DNA of 64,000 nt from CAWUKT01 sp963923035 (GTDB taxonomy: Bacteria > Bacteroidota > Bacteroidia > J057 > JADKCL01), in contig CAWUKT010000028.1 in assembly GCA_963923035.1 (NCBI GenBank), positions 10,123-74,122 of the forward strand, read 5' to 3'. The position numbers and the translations under genes were made by a program. Shown here piece after piece: positions 37,433 through 45,471 of the stretch. Below the pieces are notes generated by a model. It was not told the DNA's origin. It saw only the letters and a program-made list of their open reading frames with translations, and searched no databases. Every line of letters begins with the position of its first letter. Positions within the stretch are counted from its first letter, which is position 1.

Positions 37433-37884
37433 AGCTAATTGATACCAACACATTGGTCGTCTTCCTCATTGGATCAATGGACCCACACCTCATCAATCAA
37501 CATCGACGGACCTCGATTTACAACGAAAGTGATTTTTACCGGTTGGCCGAAGTAATCGGTTCCTTGGAAAGTCTTGTCATTATTCCCAATGTGTGGACTG
37601 AGGCAGACAATCTCCTCAATGGATTCCGCGGGGCTCAAAAGGACCGTTACCTGTTCATGTTGAAAAAGATGACGGAAGAAACCACGGAGCAATTTCTGGC
37701 TACCTCTGAGGCGATGACTGATTTCAATGTCCTGTATGACCTCGGCATCACCGATTCTCTATTGTTAAAGCACTCCCTACAATGTGAGCTGTTGATCACA
37801 TCGGATTCCCGGTTGGCAGATTACGCTGTGGCCAATGGCGTTTCGGTATACGATGTCGTGAAAAACCGTAACCAGCGCCTCTAA
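37429..37884 (+). CDS. PIN-domain protein, putative toxin nuclease
   Basis: The 151-residue protein has the PIN pattern of acidic metal ligands: D5 in LIDTNTLVVFL, E58 in IIPNVWTEADNLL, D109 in LGITDSLLL and D126 in LLITSDSRLADYA. PIN nucleases such as VapC cut RNA with Mg or Mn. The N-terminal strand, the four acids and the TSD near the end all fit, although it is not a close VapC match. It starts at GTG inside the upstream gene's last codons. Role inferred: toxin of a two-gene module, or a housekeeping RNase captured with its partner. Confidence 0.75.
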   Translation: MKLIDTNTLVVFLIGSMDPHLINQHRRTSIYNESDFYRLAEVIGSLESLVIIPNVWTEADNLLNGFRGAQKDRYLFMLKKMTEETTEQFLATSEAMTDFNVLYDLGITDSLLLKHSLQCELLITSDSRLADYAVANGVSVYDVVKNRNQRL

Positions 37885-37895
37885 ATCCTCCTTTC

Positions 37896-37937
37896 ATCAA
37901 AACACAATCTTCCCAAACTGCCGCGTCTTGCGACGCC
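37896..37937. repeat. Right copy of 42-bp direct repeat
   Basis: This is the intact 3' end of the minus-strand gene at 37897. It matches 36993-37034 except for one silent base, and lies 903 bp from it. Confidence 0.92.
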
Positions 37938-39486
37938 GCGCAAACAGGAACATTTCGTTCGAGCTGAGCTGCTTGCACGATTTGGGGCGCGTGATCGCGT
38001 CGATTTCTTTGTTCGACAACAAGCTCTCCCGGATGACATTGCCTTCGATGTCCACGCCGGCCACCACCACCACGCCTTTCCGGTCCCGCAACGAGAAATT
38101 GCGGAAGCGTTGGACCTTGCCGTCGGCCGTGAGGTTGTCGATGTGGTCGTTGTAGATGAAGAAGAGATTGCCATTGGTGATCATCTGGGCGGCGCTGGAA
38201 TAATAGCCGCCGTCGTTGATGGAGACCTGGCGCTTGGGCACCTTGCTCGCCCATTCGATGTCGCCATTGGGGGCGATGCTGACCACGATGAGGTCGTTGT
38301 AGTGGTAATAGTAATCGGTGATGGCCTGACCGGTCCGGGGATCGAAGCGCGTGACCACGCGTACAAAATACTGTTCGGCGACGAGGACGGAGCCGCCGTC
38401 ACCCCGCGGAATCAAGTCGCGGATATCGTATTCGTAGAGTTCCTGGTCCCGGCCGCGGGCTTCTTTACGCGCAGCTTTGCGTTCCTGGCGCTCCGAGAAG
38501 TAAGCCGTGATGAAATCCAGCTCAAATTCCCGCGTGGATCGGGAAAGCACCTCGCCCGTCCGCCCGTCAATGCGCATATAGAAGGCCCCATTGACACTGA
38601 AAGTCCCTTGTGGCGAATAAAATCCCGAGGCAATCAGGTCCAGGTTCGGCGCCACCTCGATGCGGAGGTCCGTGATGAATTCTTCGCCGAGGCTGATCGT
38701 CCGTTCTTCCTCCAATTCTCCATTCTCCAACCAACTCAACAGCTGATAGGTATAGTTCGGGTCGCCCCGGCGCTTGTATTTCCGCCGGTCCTGAAACAAA
38801 ATCCCCACCAAATGAACATTCCCTTCTTTGTCCACGATCCAATCTTCCGGTGAGAACAGCTTTTCTTCCGTCTCCAATTGCACCTCTTTTTCCCACGCCA
38901 TTTCCATCCCCTCCCGAAACACCTTCAGGAAGAACTTCTCGGGTGCATTCCGCCCCATAAATTGATCCGCAATGATCATGATATGGGAACTGTCGCGGGA
39001 AAATTTCAGGTCGAAAGTGGCCTGGCTGCGGCCGTTTGTATAGGGCAGGGCAAACAGTTCCATCCGCTCTCCCTTCCCGGCCAACGTCTTGGGATCAAGC
39101 GCCTGAGCGTACAGGTATTTGATGTCCTTCCGGAAATCCCGGTAGGTCGAGAACACCAACAATTCGCCGCCAAAGAGGACGACGTCTTCGAGTTCGTACA
39201 GAGATCCGGTCCCCCCGAGGTCGATGGCCTTCTTCTGCTTGGTCTGCATATCGGGCCCCAACTGGTGAATTTCCAACCGCCGGTTGTAGGTGGTGGACAG
39301 GAAACCGCCCTCCCCCGTGACCACGTAGGTGTCTTCGCCAATGGTCCCGGGCACGGCAATCACCAGGCTTTTGGTGGCCACCCGTTGTTCCTCGCCCCAG
39401 ACCAGATCGAATTGGGCGGGGAGGAGAGAAGGGAGAAAGCAGATGGACAACGCAAGCCAAAGGGGCATCAAATTCAGTTTTCTCAT
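37897..39486 (-). CDS. Exported beta-propeller-like protein of unknown function
   Basis: The 529-residue protein has a signal peptide (LMPLWLALSICFLPSLLPAQ) and repeated beta segments with Gly/Asp turns, such as VTGEGGFLSTTYNRR and IVDKEGNVHLVGILF, which suggest a propeller. There is no sorting domain. I know similar Bacteroidota proteins only as hypothetical. The last codons are duplicated at 36993-37034, on the far side of the PIN module. It follows the GH18 gene on the same strand, 127 nt downstream. Confidence 0.8.
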   Translation of the reverse strand: MRKLNLMPLWLALSICFLPSLLPAQFDLVWGEEQRVATKSLVIAVPGTIGEDTYVVTGEGGFLSTTYNRRLEIHQLGPDMQTKQKKAIDLGGTGSLYELEDVVLFGGELLVFSTYRDFRKDIKYLYAQALDPKTLAGKGERMELFALPYTNGRSQATFDLKFSRDSSHIMIIADQFMGRNAPEKFFLKVFREGMEMAWEKEVQLETEEKLFSPEDWIVDKEGNVHLVGILFQDRRKYKRRGDPNYTYQLLSWLENGELEEERTISLGEEFITDLRIEVAPNLDLIASGFYSPQGTFSVNGAFYMRIDGRTGEVLSRSTREFELDFITAYFSERQERKAARKEARGRDQELYEYDIRDLIPRGDGGSVLVAEQYFVRVVTRFDPRTGQAITDYYYHYNDLIVVSIAPNGDIEWASKVPKRQVSINDGGYYSSAAQMITNGNLFFIYNDHIDNLTADGKVQRFRNFSLRDRKGVVVVAGVDIEGNVIRESLLSNKEIDAITRPKSCKQLSSNEMFLFARRRKTRQFGKIVF

Positions 39487-39613
39487 GAGGCGATCTTAAT
39501 GATACAGTTACGAAATAGTACGGGTTTCGGAGCAAAAAAGGTGCCACAGGAGGGGACAAAATGCCAGGGGAAAGGCAAACGTCGGGAGGGAGTCGGTTGA
39601 AGGAGAAAATGGT

Positions 39614-42600
39614 CTATTCCCGGATCAGTCGCCCCGTCCAGGATTGGCCGCCATTGCTGATCCGGTACAGGTACATGGCCGGGCGCAGGTCACCGATGTC
39701 CAGCCGGTAGGGCAATGCTTCCCACAAGAACTCCTTCACCAGTCGGCCCTGCACGTCCCAGACCTCCACCACCGCCCAGTCGCCTGCTACACCTCCGAGC
39801 TCGAACATGACCTCGCCCGAGGTTGGGTTCGGATACACGCGCAGACCGCCCGGTCCATCGCGTACTTCCACCACCCGGTGGAAATGGGACGTCCCGTCAG
39901 CGTCCAGCTGCCGGAGCCGGTAAAAATTGCTCTGGCCCCGGCGATAGCCGGGATCCGAATAGGCATACTGCCCAGCCCCATTGACATTGGGCGCACTGTC
40001 CACAAAGCCCAGGTCCCCAAACTCCAATTGGCCGTCCACCATCATGCCCCGCTGCACAAAGAAGCCCACATTGTTCCGCTCCTCCGCCGTTTCCCAGGTC
40101 AATTCCACCGCTTCTTCTCCCATTTCTCCCGCAAAATCCACCAACGCAATCGGCAGAATGCACCCGTTGATGTCGCCGGTGAGGATGAGGTCGAGGTTGC
40201 AATGCTGGCCCGCAAAGCCATCGATCAGGATATAATAGGTACGCGACGGTTGGAGCAGGCCCGCGATGTTCACGGGGAAGCTCTGCAACAACTTGTCCGA
40301 GCAGTAAATCGGATTGCCCCAGGCGGCTCCATTTTGGCAGGAGCTGGCCTCATAAATCATCAGCTGGGCGCCATTGCCGGCCGGGATCGAGTTCTGGCAG
40401 GCAATATTCTCCAATTGCAGGTCGATTTGAGAGGAAGGGCAAATGGTCGAGGGTGTCGAAAATGTATACCAAATCGTGTTTTCGAGACGGGTAATCGTGT
40501 TGGCGCCGGAGCATTCGGGAAGACTGGCCAGGGAAATGTTCAGGGGCGGATCGGGATTGCCCGGCAGGCCCCGGGCGAGGGTCGTGCTGCCCGCATACGG
40601 GACGTTCGCCTCGTTGATGAGCGTCGCGTCCCCACAGGAATCGCTTCCGTAGGGCCGCCGCGGAATGCCGCTGCTCATCAGGGCCGACCACCCGCTGGCG
40701 GTGGTCGCGCCATCCGACGTAAACGCAAAGGTCAGGCACCCCGAGGCATTCCCCTGCGTCGCCTTGATCACCTGCAAGTCATTCCAGCTCGTATCGTTCC
40801 CCGTAAAGGTCCCAATCAAGCGACTCGTCACATCCGGGCCGTCGTAGACATGCAGGTAGTCGTAGTTCTGTTCCAGTTCCACTTCCCCGAAATCCGCGTA
40901 CACCACCTGCCCCAGGGATTGGGCGGTCGCATCCGGACAGTAAGTCACCCGGTACCGTTCGTTGTTGCCGTAGTTGCTGCTGCCGCCGGTGTCTTCGAAG
41001 GTGAGCGGATTCGCATTCGAAGCCGTAAAGGTACCCAAATCGGTCGGCGGAGCCACACACCGCAGCGTGCCTTCCCAGCCCTGCCCATTGAGGAAGGCGT
41101 CGCTCTCAAAATGGGCCGTGAGACATTGGCCGGAAGAAACGACGGAGCCGGGTTGGGGATAATTCGAAGTGGAGCCGGTATAGCGCGCCACGAGGTTGGC
41201 GGAGGTGTCGGGGCCGTCCCAGACGGAGAGGTAATCGTTGCCCTGGACCGTGGATTTGAGGTCGAGTTGGATGGGCGCGGTGAGCATATTGAAGCGCATC
41301 AGGACCGCTTGGGTGGGATCGGAGGCGCAGAAGGTCATTGTGTGGTCCTCGTTGGCGCCGTAGTCGCCGGCACTAGCATCGCTGTCGTAGAAGACGTGGT
41401 AGGGGCGGCCACAGTCGATGAAGGCGGAGTCGTTGCGGTCGAGGCGGATTGTGTCCCCGTAGACCGCGGGGCCGTCGCATTCCCAGGCGAGTTCCCAGCC
41501 GGCGGCGAGGGTGGCTCCGTCGGAATCAAAGCGGAAGGTGAGCGCGTCGCCGGTGGAGGTAAAGGGGCCCGGAGGGACATTGCCGTCGAATTGGCCGAGC
41601 AAGGGAGCGGCGGTCGTCGGGCCGTCGTAGACGTAGAGGTAGTCGAAGTTGGTTTCGAGGTCAAATGAAAGGAAAGTGGCCGTCACCGATTGCCCCGCGG
41701 GACTTTGAATGGTAAAGGTATAGTCCTCGTTGTTCCGGTAATTGCCCAGCGGCCCGCCCGTGTCGTACAAGGTATCCGAGCAATAGGGCACCGCACAATC
41801 GCTGAAGCGTTCCTCGATTGCATTCCACAACTCCGTCCGCCCATTGTCGTACCCTAAAGCCCAGATCCCAATGCCCCCCAGGTCGTGGTGCCGCACCAGA
41901 TCCATTTTTTCCCCCAGACTTTCCTCGTCATCCACCCAACTTTGCCGCCACAATCCCCCCGACTGGAAGATATAGGCCACCGATTGGCTGTGCTCGTCGT
42001 AGGTCCGCGGGTAGGTCCCCTGGTAATTGTTCTCGGCGTAGGCAAAGGTCCGGGCGCTGATATACCCGGTATTGGTCGACGGATAGGTATTGGCGGCTGT
42101 ATTCCACTCCATCCCAAAATAGGGCAGCCCGACCAGCAATTGGTTCGAGGGAACGCCTTCGTTGAGGTAGTAGAGGACGGTCCGTTTGAGGTTGAAGGCC
42201 CACCAGATCGACCCGCTGTACAAAGGCGCAGTAGGGCCGGCATCGCTGCTTCCCGAGTAATAGTAATCGTAGCCCATGATGATGAACTGGTCCACGTAGC
42301 CCACCAGATTGGGGATGTCGAATACATTGTTCCAGTCCACCGCGAACAGGGCCATGGAGAGCGTCGCCCCGGGACGCGCAGCCTTTAATTGAGTGGAAAG
42401 GTCCTGGAGAAAGGTCGTGTAATTGTTGCGCTGGGAGCCGGGGACGCCTTCGAAGTCGATGTTGACGCCGTCGGCATTGCGGAAGGCGACCAGGGAAATG
42501 AGGCTGTCGATGAGGGTTTGCCGTGCGGTGGGGTTGGTAAGGAACGTCGTATTGTTGGTCCCGCCGAAATTGGTCACGCACAATTCCACCCGCACACCAT

Positions 42601-42970
42601 TGGCCTGGGCCGTGGTGATGGCGTTCGACGTCCGCCAACTGTGGATCGAATTGTAATTGCCGGTGGCGGGATTGACTTCGTAGGAGAAATAGGAAAGGGT
42701 GGAGAGGTTGTCCCAATCGTAATTGTTGTACGCCGATCCAATCCAGTAGGGGTGCCAACCGTAGACGTCTTTCTCCAAAGTGCAGCCTGAGCGTCCGCGG
42801 TTCACGTCCGGGACATCGGTTTGCCGCCGGAGCTGGTCCCATTCCGCTTCCGTTTCCAGATCGAATTGCTGGTAGTACTCCGATTCCCGTTGGTGGGTGC
42901 CGATTTCAGGAGTTTGAGCGGAAAGAAAACAGGCCGAACTGAGCAGGAGGCTAAGGAAAAAATACTTCAT
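39614..42970 (-). CDS. Secreted GH18 chitinase-like protein with CUB domains and T9SS sorting domain
   Basis: The ATG at 42970 gives a signal peptide (MKYFFLSLLL...SAQ). The 1118-residue protein has a GH18 barrel from about 68 to 390, with the catalytic motif DGVNIDFE at 167-174 and E174 as proton donor. Three CUB-like modules follow (about 400-500, 505-635 and 640-765), each with YLxVxDGP. A pre-ligand-type region (ENTIWYTF) comes next, then a C-terminal type IX sorting domain (VYPNPTSG ... MYLYRI). It should be exported by Sec, then T9SS, and cleave chitin or related beta-1,4-GlcNAc polymers, or bind them. Its 5' end is duplicated at 44015-44162. Confidence 0.9.
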   Translation of the reverse strand: MKYFFLSLLLSSACFLSAQTPEIGTHQRESEYYQQFDLETEAEWDQLRRQTDVPDVNRGRSGCTLEKDVYGWHPYWIGSAYNNYDWDNLSTLSYFSYEVNPATGNYNSIHSWRTSNAITTAQANGVRVELCVTNFGGTNNTTFLTNPTARQTLIDSLISLVAFRNADGVNIDFEGVPGSQRNNYTTFLQDLSTQLKAARPGATLSMALFAVDWNNVFDIPNLVGYVDQFIIMGYDYYYSGSSDAGPTAPLYSGSIWWAFNLKRTVLYYLNEGVPSNQLLVGLPYFGMEWNTAANTYPSTNTGYISARTFAYAENNYQGTYPRTYDEHSQSVAYIFQSGGLWRQSWVDDEESLGEKMDLVRHHDLGGIGIWALGYDNGRTELWNAIEERFSDCAVPYCSDTLYDTGGPLGNYRNNEDYTFTIQSPAGQSVTATFLSFDLETNFDYLYVYDGPTTAAPLLGQFDGNVPPGPFTSTGDALTFRFDSDGATLAAGWELAWECDGPAVYGDTIRLDRNDSAFIDCGRPYHVFYDSDASAGDYGANEDHTMTFCASDPTQAVLMRFNMLTAPIQLDLKSTVQGNDYLSVWDGPDTSANLVARYTGSTSNYPQPGSVVSSGQCLTAHFESDAFLNGQGWEGTLRCVAPPTDLGTFTASNANPLTFEDTGGSSNYGNNERYRVTYCPDATAQSLGQVVYADFGEVELEQNYDYLHVYDGPDVTSRLIGTFTGNDTSWNDLQVIKATQGNASGCLTFAFTSDGATTASGWSALMSSGIPRRPYGSDSCGDATLINEANVPYAGSTTLARGLPGNPDPPLNISLASLPECSGANTITRLENTIWYTFSTPSTICPSSQIDLQLENIACQNSIPAGNGAQLMIYEASSCQNGAAWGNPIYCSDKLLQSFPVNIAGLLQPSRTYYILIDGFAGQHCNLDLILTGDINGCILPIALVDFAGEMGEEAVELTWETAEERNNVGFFVQRGMMVDGQLEFGDLGFVDSAPNVNGAGQYAYSDPGYRRGQSNFYRLRQLDADGTSHFHRVVEVRDGPGGLRVYPNPTSGEVMFELGGVAGDWAVVEVWDVQGRLVKEFLWEALPYRLDIGDLRPAMYLYRISNGGQSWTGRLIRE

Positions 42971-43047
42971 GGCGGTGAGGTTGGGCAAAGAAGAAGGTAC
43001 GAAAAGTAACTGGGGATTTGAATGCGGGGATGTGGATATCGGGAAAA
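42900..43047. repeat. 148-bp direct repeat, copy at the GH18 5' end
   Basis: The copy covers the first 24 codons or so of the GH18 gene (signal peptide) and 77 nt upstream. It matches 44015-44162 without gaps at 144 of 148 positions, 1115 bp away. Confidence 0.92.
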
Positions 43048-43160
43048 GGGGGAAAGGAAGCCCGTTCCAATTCCTCCCATTGAGTTGGGCGGAAAAGGAA
43101 CGGCGGTCGATTTTAATTGGCATCTCCAGGTGGCTTTCGAGCACCCGGGCCATGGAAAGA

Positions 43161-43622
43161 TCAGGTCAGGAGTTTGACCTCGTCGGCGTCGAGACTCAAG
43201 GTTCCTACGGCCACATCATTGGACTTGGCATCGAAGCCTGGGATTTCGAGTTTGGTGGGAAAGGCACCGACGATTTTCCACCGAATAACCGAGTCGCCTT
43301 TCTCATCGCACATGGAGACCGTGATGTCTTTTTTGGCAGGTTTGTATTCCTGGGCGCTGGCGAGCCAGTCGTGGAGGATTTTCATGCTGTTTGGCGAGGC
43401 AAAGCCCTTCTTCATGGTGATGCTGGCGGGTTTGGGCTGGCCGAGCATGTGCACCTGAACGGAACCTTTTCGGCCCCCTCCGCTGTAACTTTCGGTATAG
43501 CTCATGGCTTCGTGCTCAATCGCGAGGCCCGATACTTCGGAGAAGCCAATCGGCGTGGAATCGCCTTCAATCTCAACCCGAAAATTGTAGACGGGAAGAG
43601 GGTAGTATGATTGTTTTGACAT
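43161..43622 (-). CDS. Contractile tail tube protein (gp19-like)
   Basis: The ATG at 43622 gives a complete 153-residue protein. It matches the phage T4 gp19-like tube family as found in Bacteroidota extracellular injection systems: YNFRVEIEGDSTPIGFSEVSGL near the start, then TMKKGF, LHDWLASAQ, and WKIVGAFPTKLEIPGFDAKSNDVAVGTLSL at the end. In an intact system hexameric rings of it form the inner tube. Here no baseplate, spike or ATPase gene is near, and only a broken sheath end precedes it. It may be a fossil or may have been kept for another use. Confidence 0.82.
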   Translation of the reverse strand: MSKQSYYPLPVYNFRVEIEGDSTPIGFSEVSGLAIEHEAMSYTESYSGGGRKGSVQVHMLGQPKPASITMKKGFASPNSMKILHDWLASAQEYKPAKKDITVSMCDEKGDSVIRWKIVGAFPTKLEIPGFDAKSNDVAVGTLSLDADEVKLLT

Positions 43623-43719
43623 GATGGAGGTATGATAAATTTGAATATATGGAATCAGGGTTTCTGGAGCATCTGGGTGAATCGAAGAAGGAGGGGGGGG
43701 CGGCAGGGTGGACGAGAGC

Positions 43720-44014
43720 CTAACCGGCTTCAACGATCATTTTATCTTGGAGAATATCATTCGGGGTCATGGTCGCTCCAAAGCCTACTTTGATGAAATA
43801 GGACTGGTTTTGGCTTTCACCGGCCATGGCACCGTCTATCCACAGAATGTCGAGATAAGCGTTACTCATGGATTTGACCTTCAGTAAGGTCTCCCCCGCA
43901 CCAAAATGCACTTCCCCGGGAAGGTCCGGGTGACATTGATCAATTTCCCACTGTTGACATAGATATTGAGGTCCTCCCAGGCGGTGGGAGAGATTTTGAA
44001 TTGGGTTGCGGGTC
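43720..44014 (-). pseudogene. Tail sheath protein, C-terminal fragment (broken)
   Basis: The frame just before 43720 reads as the end of a contractile sheath: LW..GAMAG, then VGFGATMTPNDIL, then MIVEAG and a TAG where the family continues with a Leu and a PAEF-like segment (the codons after the TAG read ALVHPA). About 200 nt upstream the frame is lost around 43914-43925 (CCCCGGG run). Upstream of 44014 the sheath is replaced by the duplicated GH18 signal peptide (start 44085), which makes a spurious fused ORF of 121 codons. N-terminal loss, frameshift and early stop together mark a pseudogene. Confidence 0.72.
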
Positions 44015-44162
44015 CCGATTTCAGGAGTTTGAGCGGAAAGAAAACAGGCCAAACTGAGCAGTAGACTAAGGAAAAAATACTTCATGGCGGTGAGGTTGGG
44101 CAAAGAAGAAGGTACGAAAAGTAACTGGGGATTTGAATGCAGGGATGTGGATATCGGGAAAA
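44015..44162. repeat. 148-bp direct repeat, outer copy
   Basis: This duplicates the GH18 upstream region and signal-peptide codons with four substitutions and no indel. The ATG equivalent (44085) survives and is joined out of frame to sheath sequence. Confidence 0.92.
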
Positions 44163-44275
44163 AGGGGTTCGGGAATGGAGTCTGAATCCAAGTGAGAATG
44201 GGAAAAGATGGAATTGGCCGGAGAACAAGGGCTTCTTGCGAAGGGGATTGTCGATTCCTGAATGTCCAAAGAAGG

Positions 44276-44804
44276 GCCTGAAAGGCTCCCCACCCTGCCT
44301 CCGAGGTGGACCCTCCCGCCTTGAAGGTAGGCGCTCCTGCCTTTTAGGTGGGGGAGTCTGCCTGTTAGCTCGGCTGTCTCATCCCATAGCTCGGCCAGTT
44401 CACCCTGGAGGTCGGGGAGTCCCCCTCGAAGGTCCGCTGACTTGACCAAAAGCTCCGCTCGCCGACCTTGAGGGCTGGAATCACCCATGAAAATGCCAAA
44501 CGGGTCCTACTTCACAGGTGGGGGAGGGAGCCTATCAGGTAGGAAGGGGGGGCCTCCGAGGTGAATGGCACTGACCTCCGAGGTCGGCGCGCCGAGGTCG
44601 GAGGTGGAATCGCCGAGCTATAGGGTGGGGGCGCCGAGCTTCGAGGTAGAATGGCCGACCCCAAAGGTGGGCCAGTCGACCAGGAAGGTCGGGAGAGAGA
44701 ACCTTGGAGCTGGACGGGCCGAGGTCCGAAGGAGGCGGGCCGACTTGCGAGGCCCGCCAGCCGACCCTTGAGGTGGACGCGCCGACCCCGGAGGCTCCTT
44801 CATT
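44276..44804. repeat. Array of about 24 degenerate 21-bp tandem repeats
   Basis: Ten exact-period 21-nt units fill 44276-44485. After a 23-nt spacer about fourteen more fill 44509-44804, with single-base slips near 44551 and 44720. The consensus is roughly [GA]CCTnnGAGGTnGG followed by variable bases and CC. Most units hold a CCT-nnn-AGG dyad. The 21-nt period keeps frames open on both strands, giving spurious seven-residue peptide repeats. It fills most of the gene-free stretch 44163-44919. The flanks 44163-44275 and 44805-44919 show nothing else. Confidence 0.85.
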
Positions 44805-44919
44805 GCCCTTCGGTCCCCATTCTCCGATCCCCCATTTGCACCCACCCTCAAAAAAAATGTAATTTCTCTGCAACCCTTTTCGCAAAGACTGCATCAAAGA
44901 CACAAACGACAGCCCGTGC

Positions 44920-45471
44920 ATGGATGAAGCAGACTTGATAGCTGGGTGTCTCGACGGATCGTTGCGGCACCAACGTACCCTGTACGAACGCTATGCCCCC
45001 AAAATGATGGGGCTCTGCATGCGCTATGCATCTTCCGAGGCAGAAGCCGAGGACACCCTGCAAGAGGGCTTTGTCACGGTCTTTCGAAAACTGGATACCT
45101 ACGCCGGACGCGGCGAATTGGGGGCCTGGATCCGCCGGGTCATCCTCAATACCGCCCTGATGGCCTACCGCAAAAACCGAAAATTCCAGCTCCAGGTCGA
45201 AATGGAGGGCTTGGAATTCTTCATGGAAGCTCCCGACAACGTATTCAGTGAAATTTCTGCCCGGGACCTGATGTACATGGTCCAACGCCTGCCGGACGGT
45301 TACCGCGTCATTTTCAACCTCTACGCCGTAGAGGGCTACAAACACCCCGAAATCGCCGAACAACTCGGCATTTCGGTCGGCACCTCGAAATCGCAGTACA
45401 GCCGCGCGCGGGCCATGCTCCGCCAAATGATCGCAAACGAAGAACAAAAAGTACGTGGAAGAGCCATCTGA
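44920..45471 (+). CDS. ECF-type RNA polymerase sigma factor
   Basis: The 183-residue protein has sigma region 2 (HQRTLYERYAPKMMGLCMRYA...EAEDTLQEGFVTVF) and region 4 (LPDGYRVIFNLYAVEGYKHPEIAEQLGISVGTSKSQYSRAR). It lacks regions 1 and 3, so it is an ECF factor. The 3' end overlaps the next gene by 17 nt, and that gene looks like its anti-sigma partner. The stimulus is unknown. Confidence 0.93.
   Translation: MDEADLIAGCLDGSLRHQRTLYERYAPKMMGLCMRYASSEAEAEDTLQEGFVTVFRKLDTYAGRGELGAWIRRVILNTALMAYRKNRKFQLQVEMEGLEFFMEAPDNVFSEISARDLMYMVQRLPDGYRVIFNLYAVEGYKHPEIAEQLGISVGTSKSQYSRARAMLRQMIANEEQKVRGRAI

Larger units (their letters stand above)
37035..37895. mobile_element. PIN-module insertion bounded by 42-bp direct repeats
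   Basis: The interval between the two repeat copies holds only the two-gene PIN module and its leader. It is visibly more A+T-rich than the genes on both sides. No transposase, integrase or terminal inverted repeat is seen. The duplicated sequence is the 3' end of a coding gene that remains intact on the right. This is either an insertion that regenerated the gene end or one edge of a larger replacement. Confidence 0.5.
43048..44014. mobile_element. Contractile-injection-system segment between 148-bp direct repeats
   Basis: The 967-bp interval holds a complete tail-tube gene and a damaged tail-sheath end in the order sheath then tube, as in contractile phage tails and extracellular injection systems. 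It has no transposase. The right junction shows short shared sequence (AAATCGG, one differing base, ACCC) between the GH18 and sheath sides, a sign of microhomology-guided joining. Confidence 0.5.

Noticed and set aside
37035..37895. Insertion sequence or integrase-bearing island
   Set aside because: No transposase, integrase or terminal inverted repeats are visible; only the direct repeats suggest movement.
44276..44804. CRISPR array
   Set aside because: Units are contiguous and degenerate with no unique spacers, and no cas gene is present.
44137..44921. Several open frames on both strands with seven-residue repeats
   Set aside because: They are produced by the 21-bp DNA repeat, which is open in several frames. 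The frames end at the array edges and lack starts or domains.
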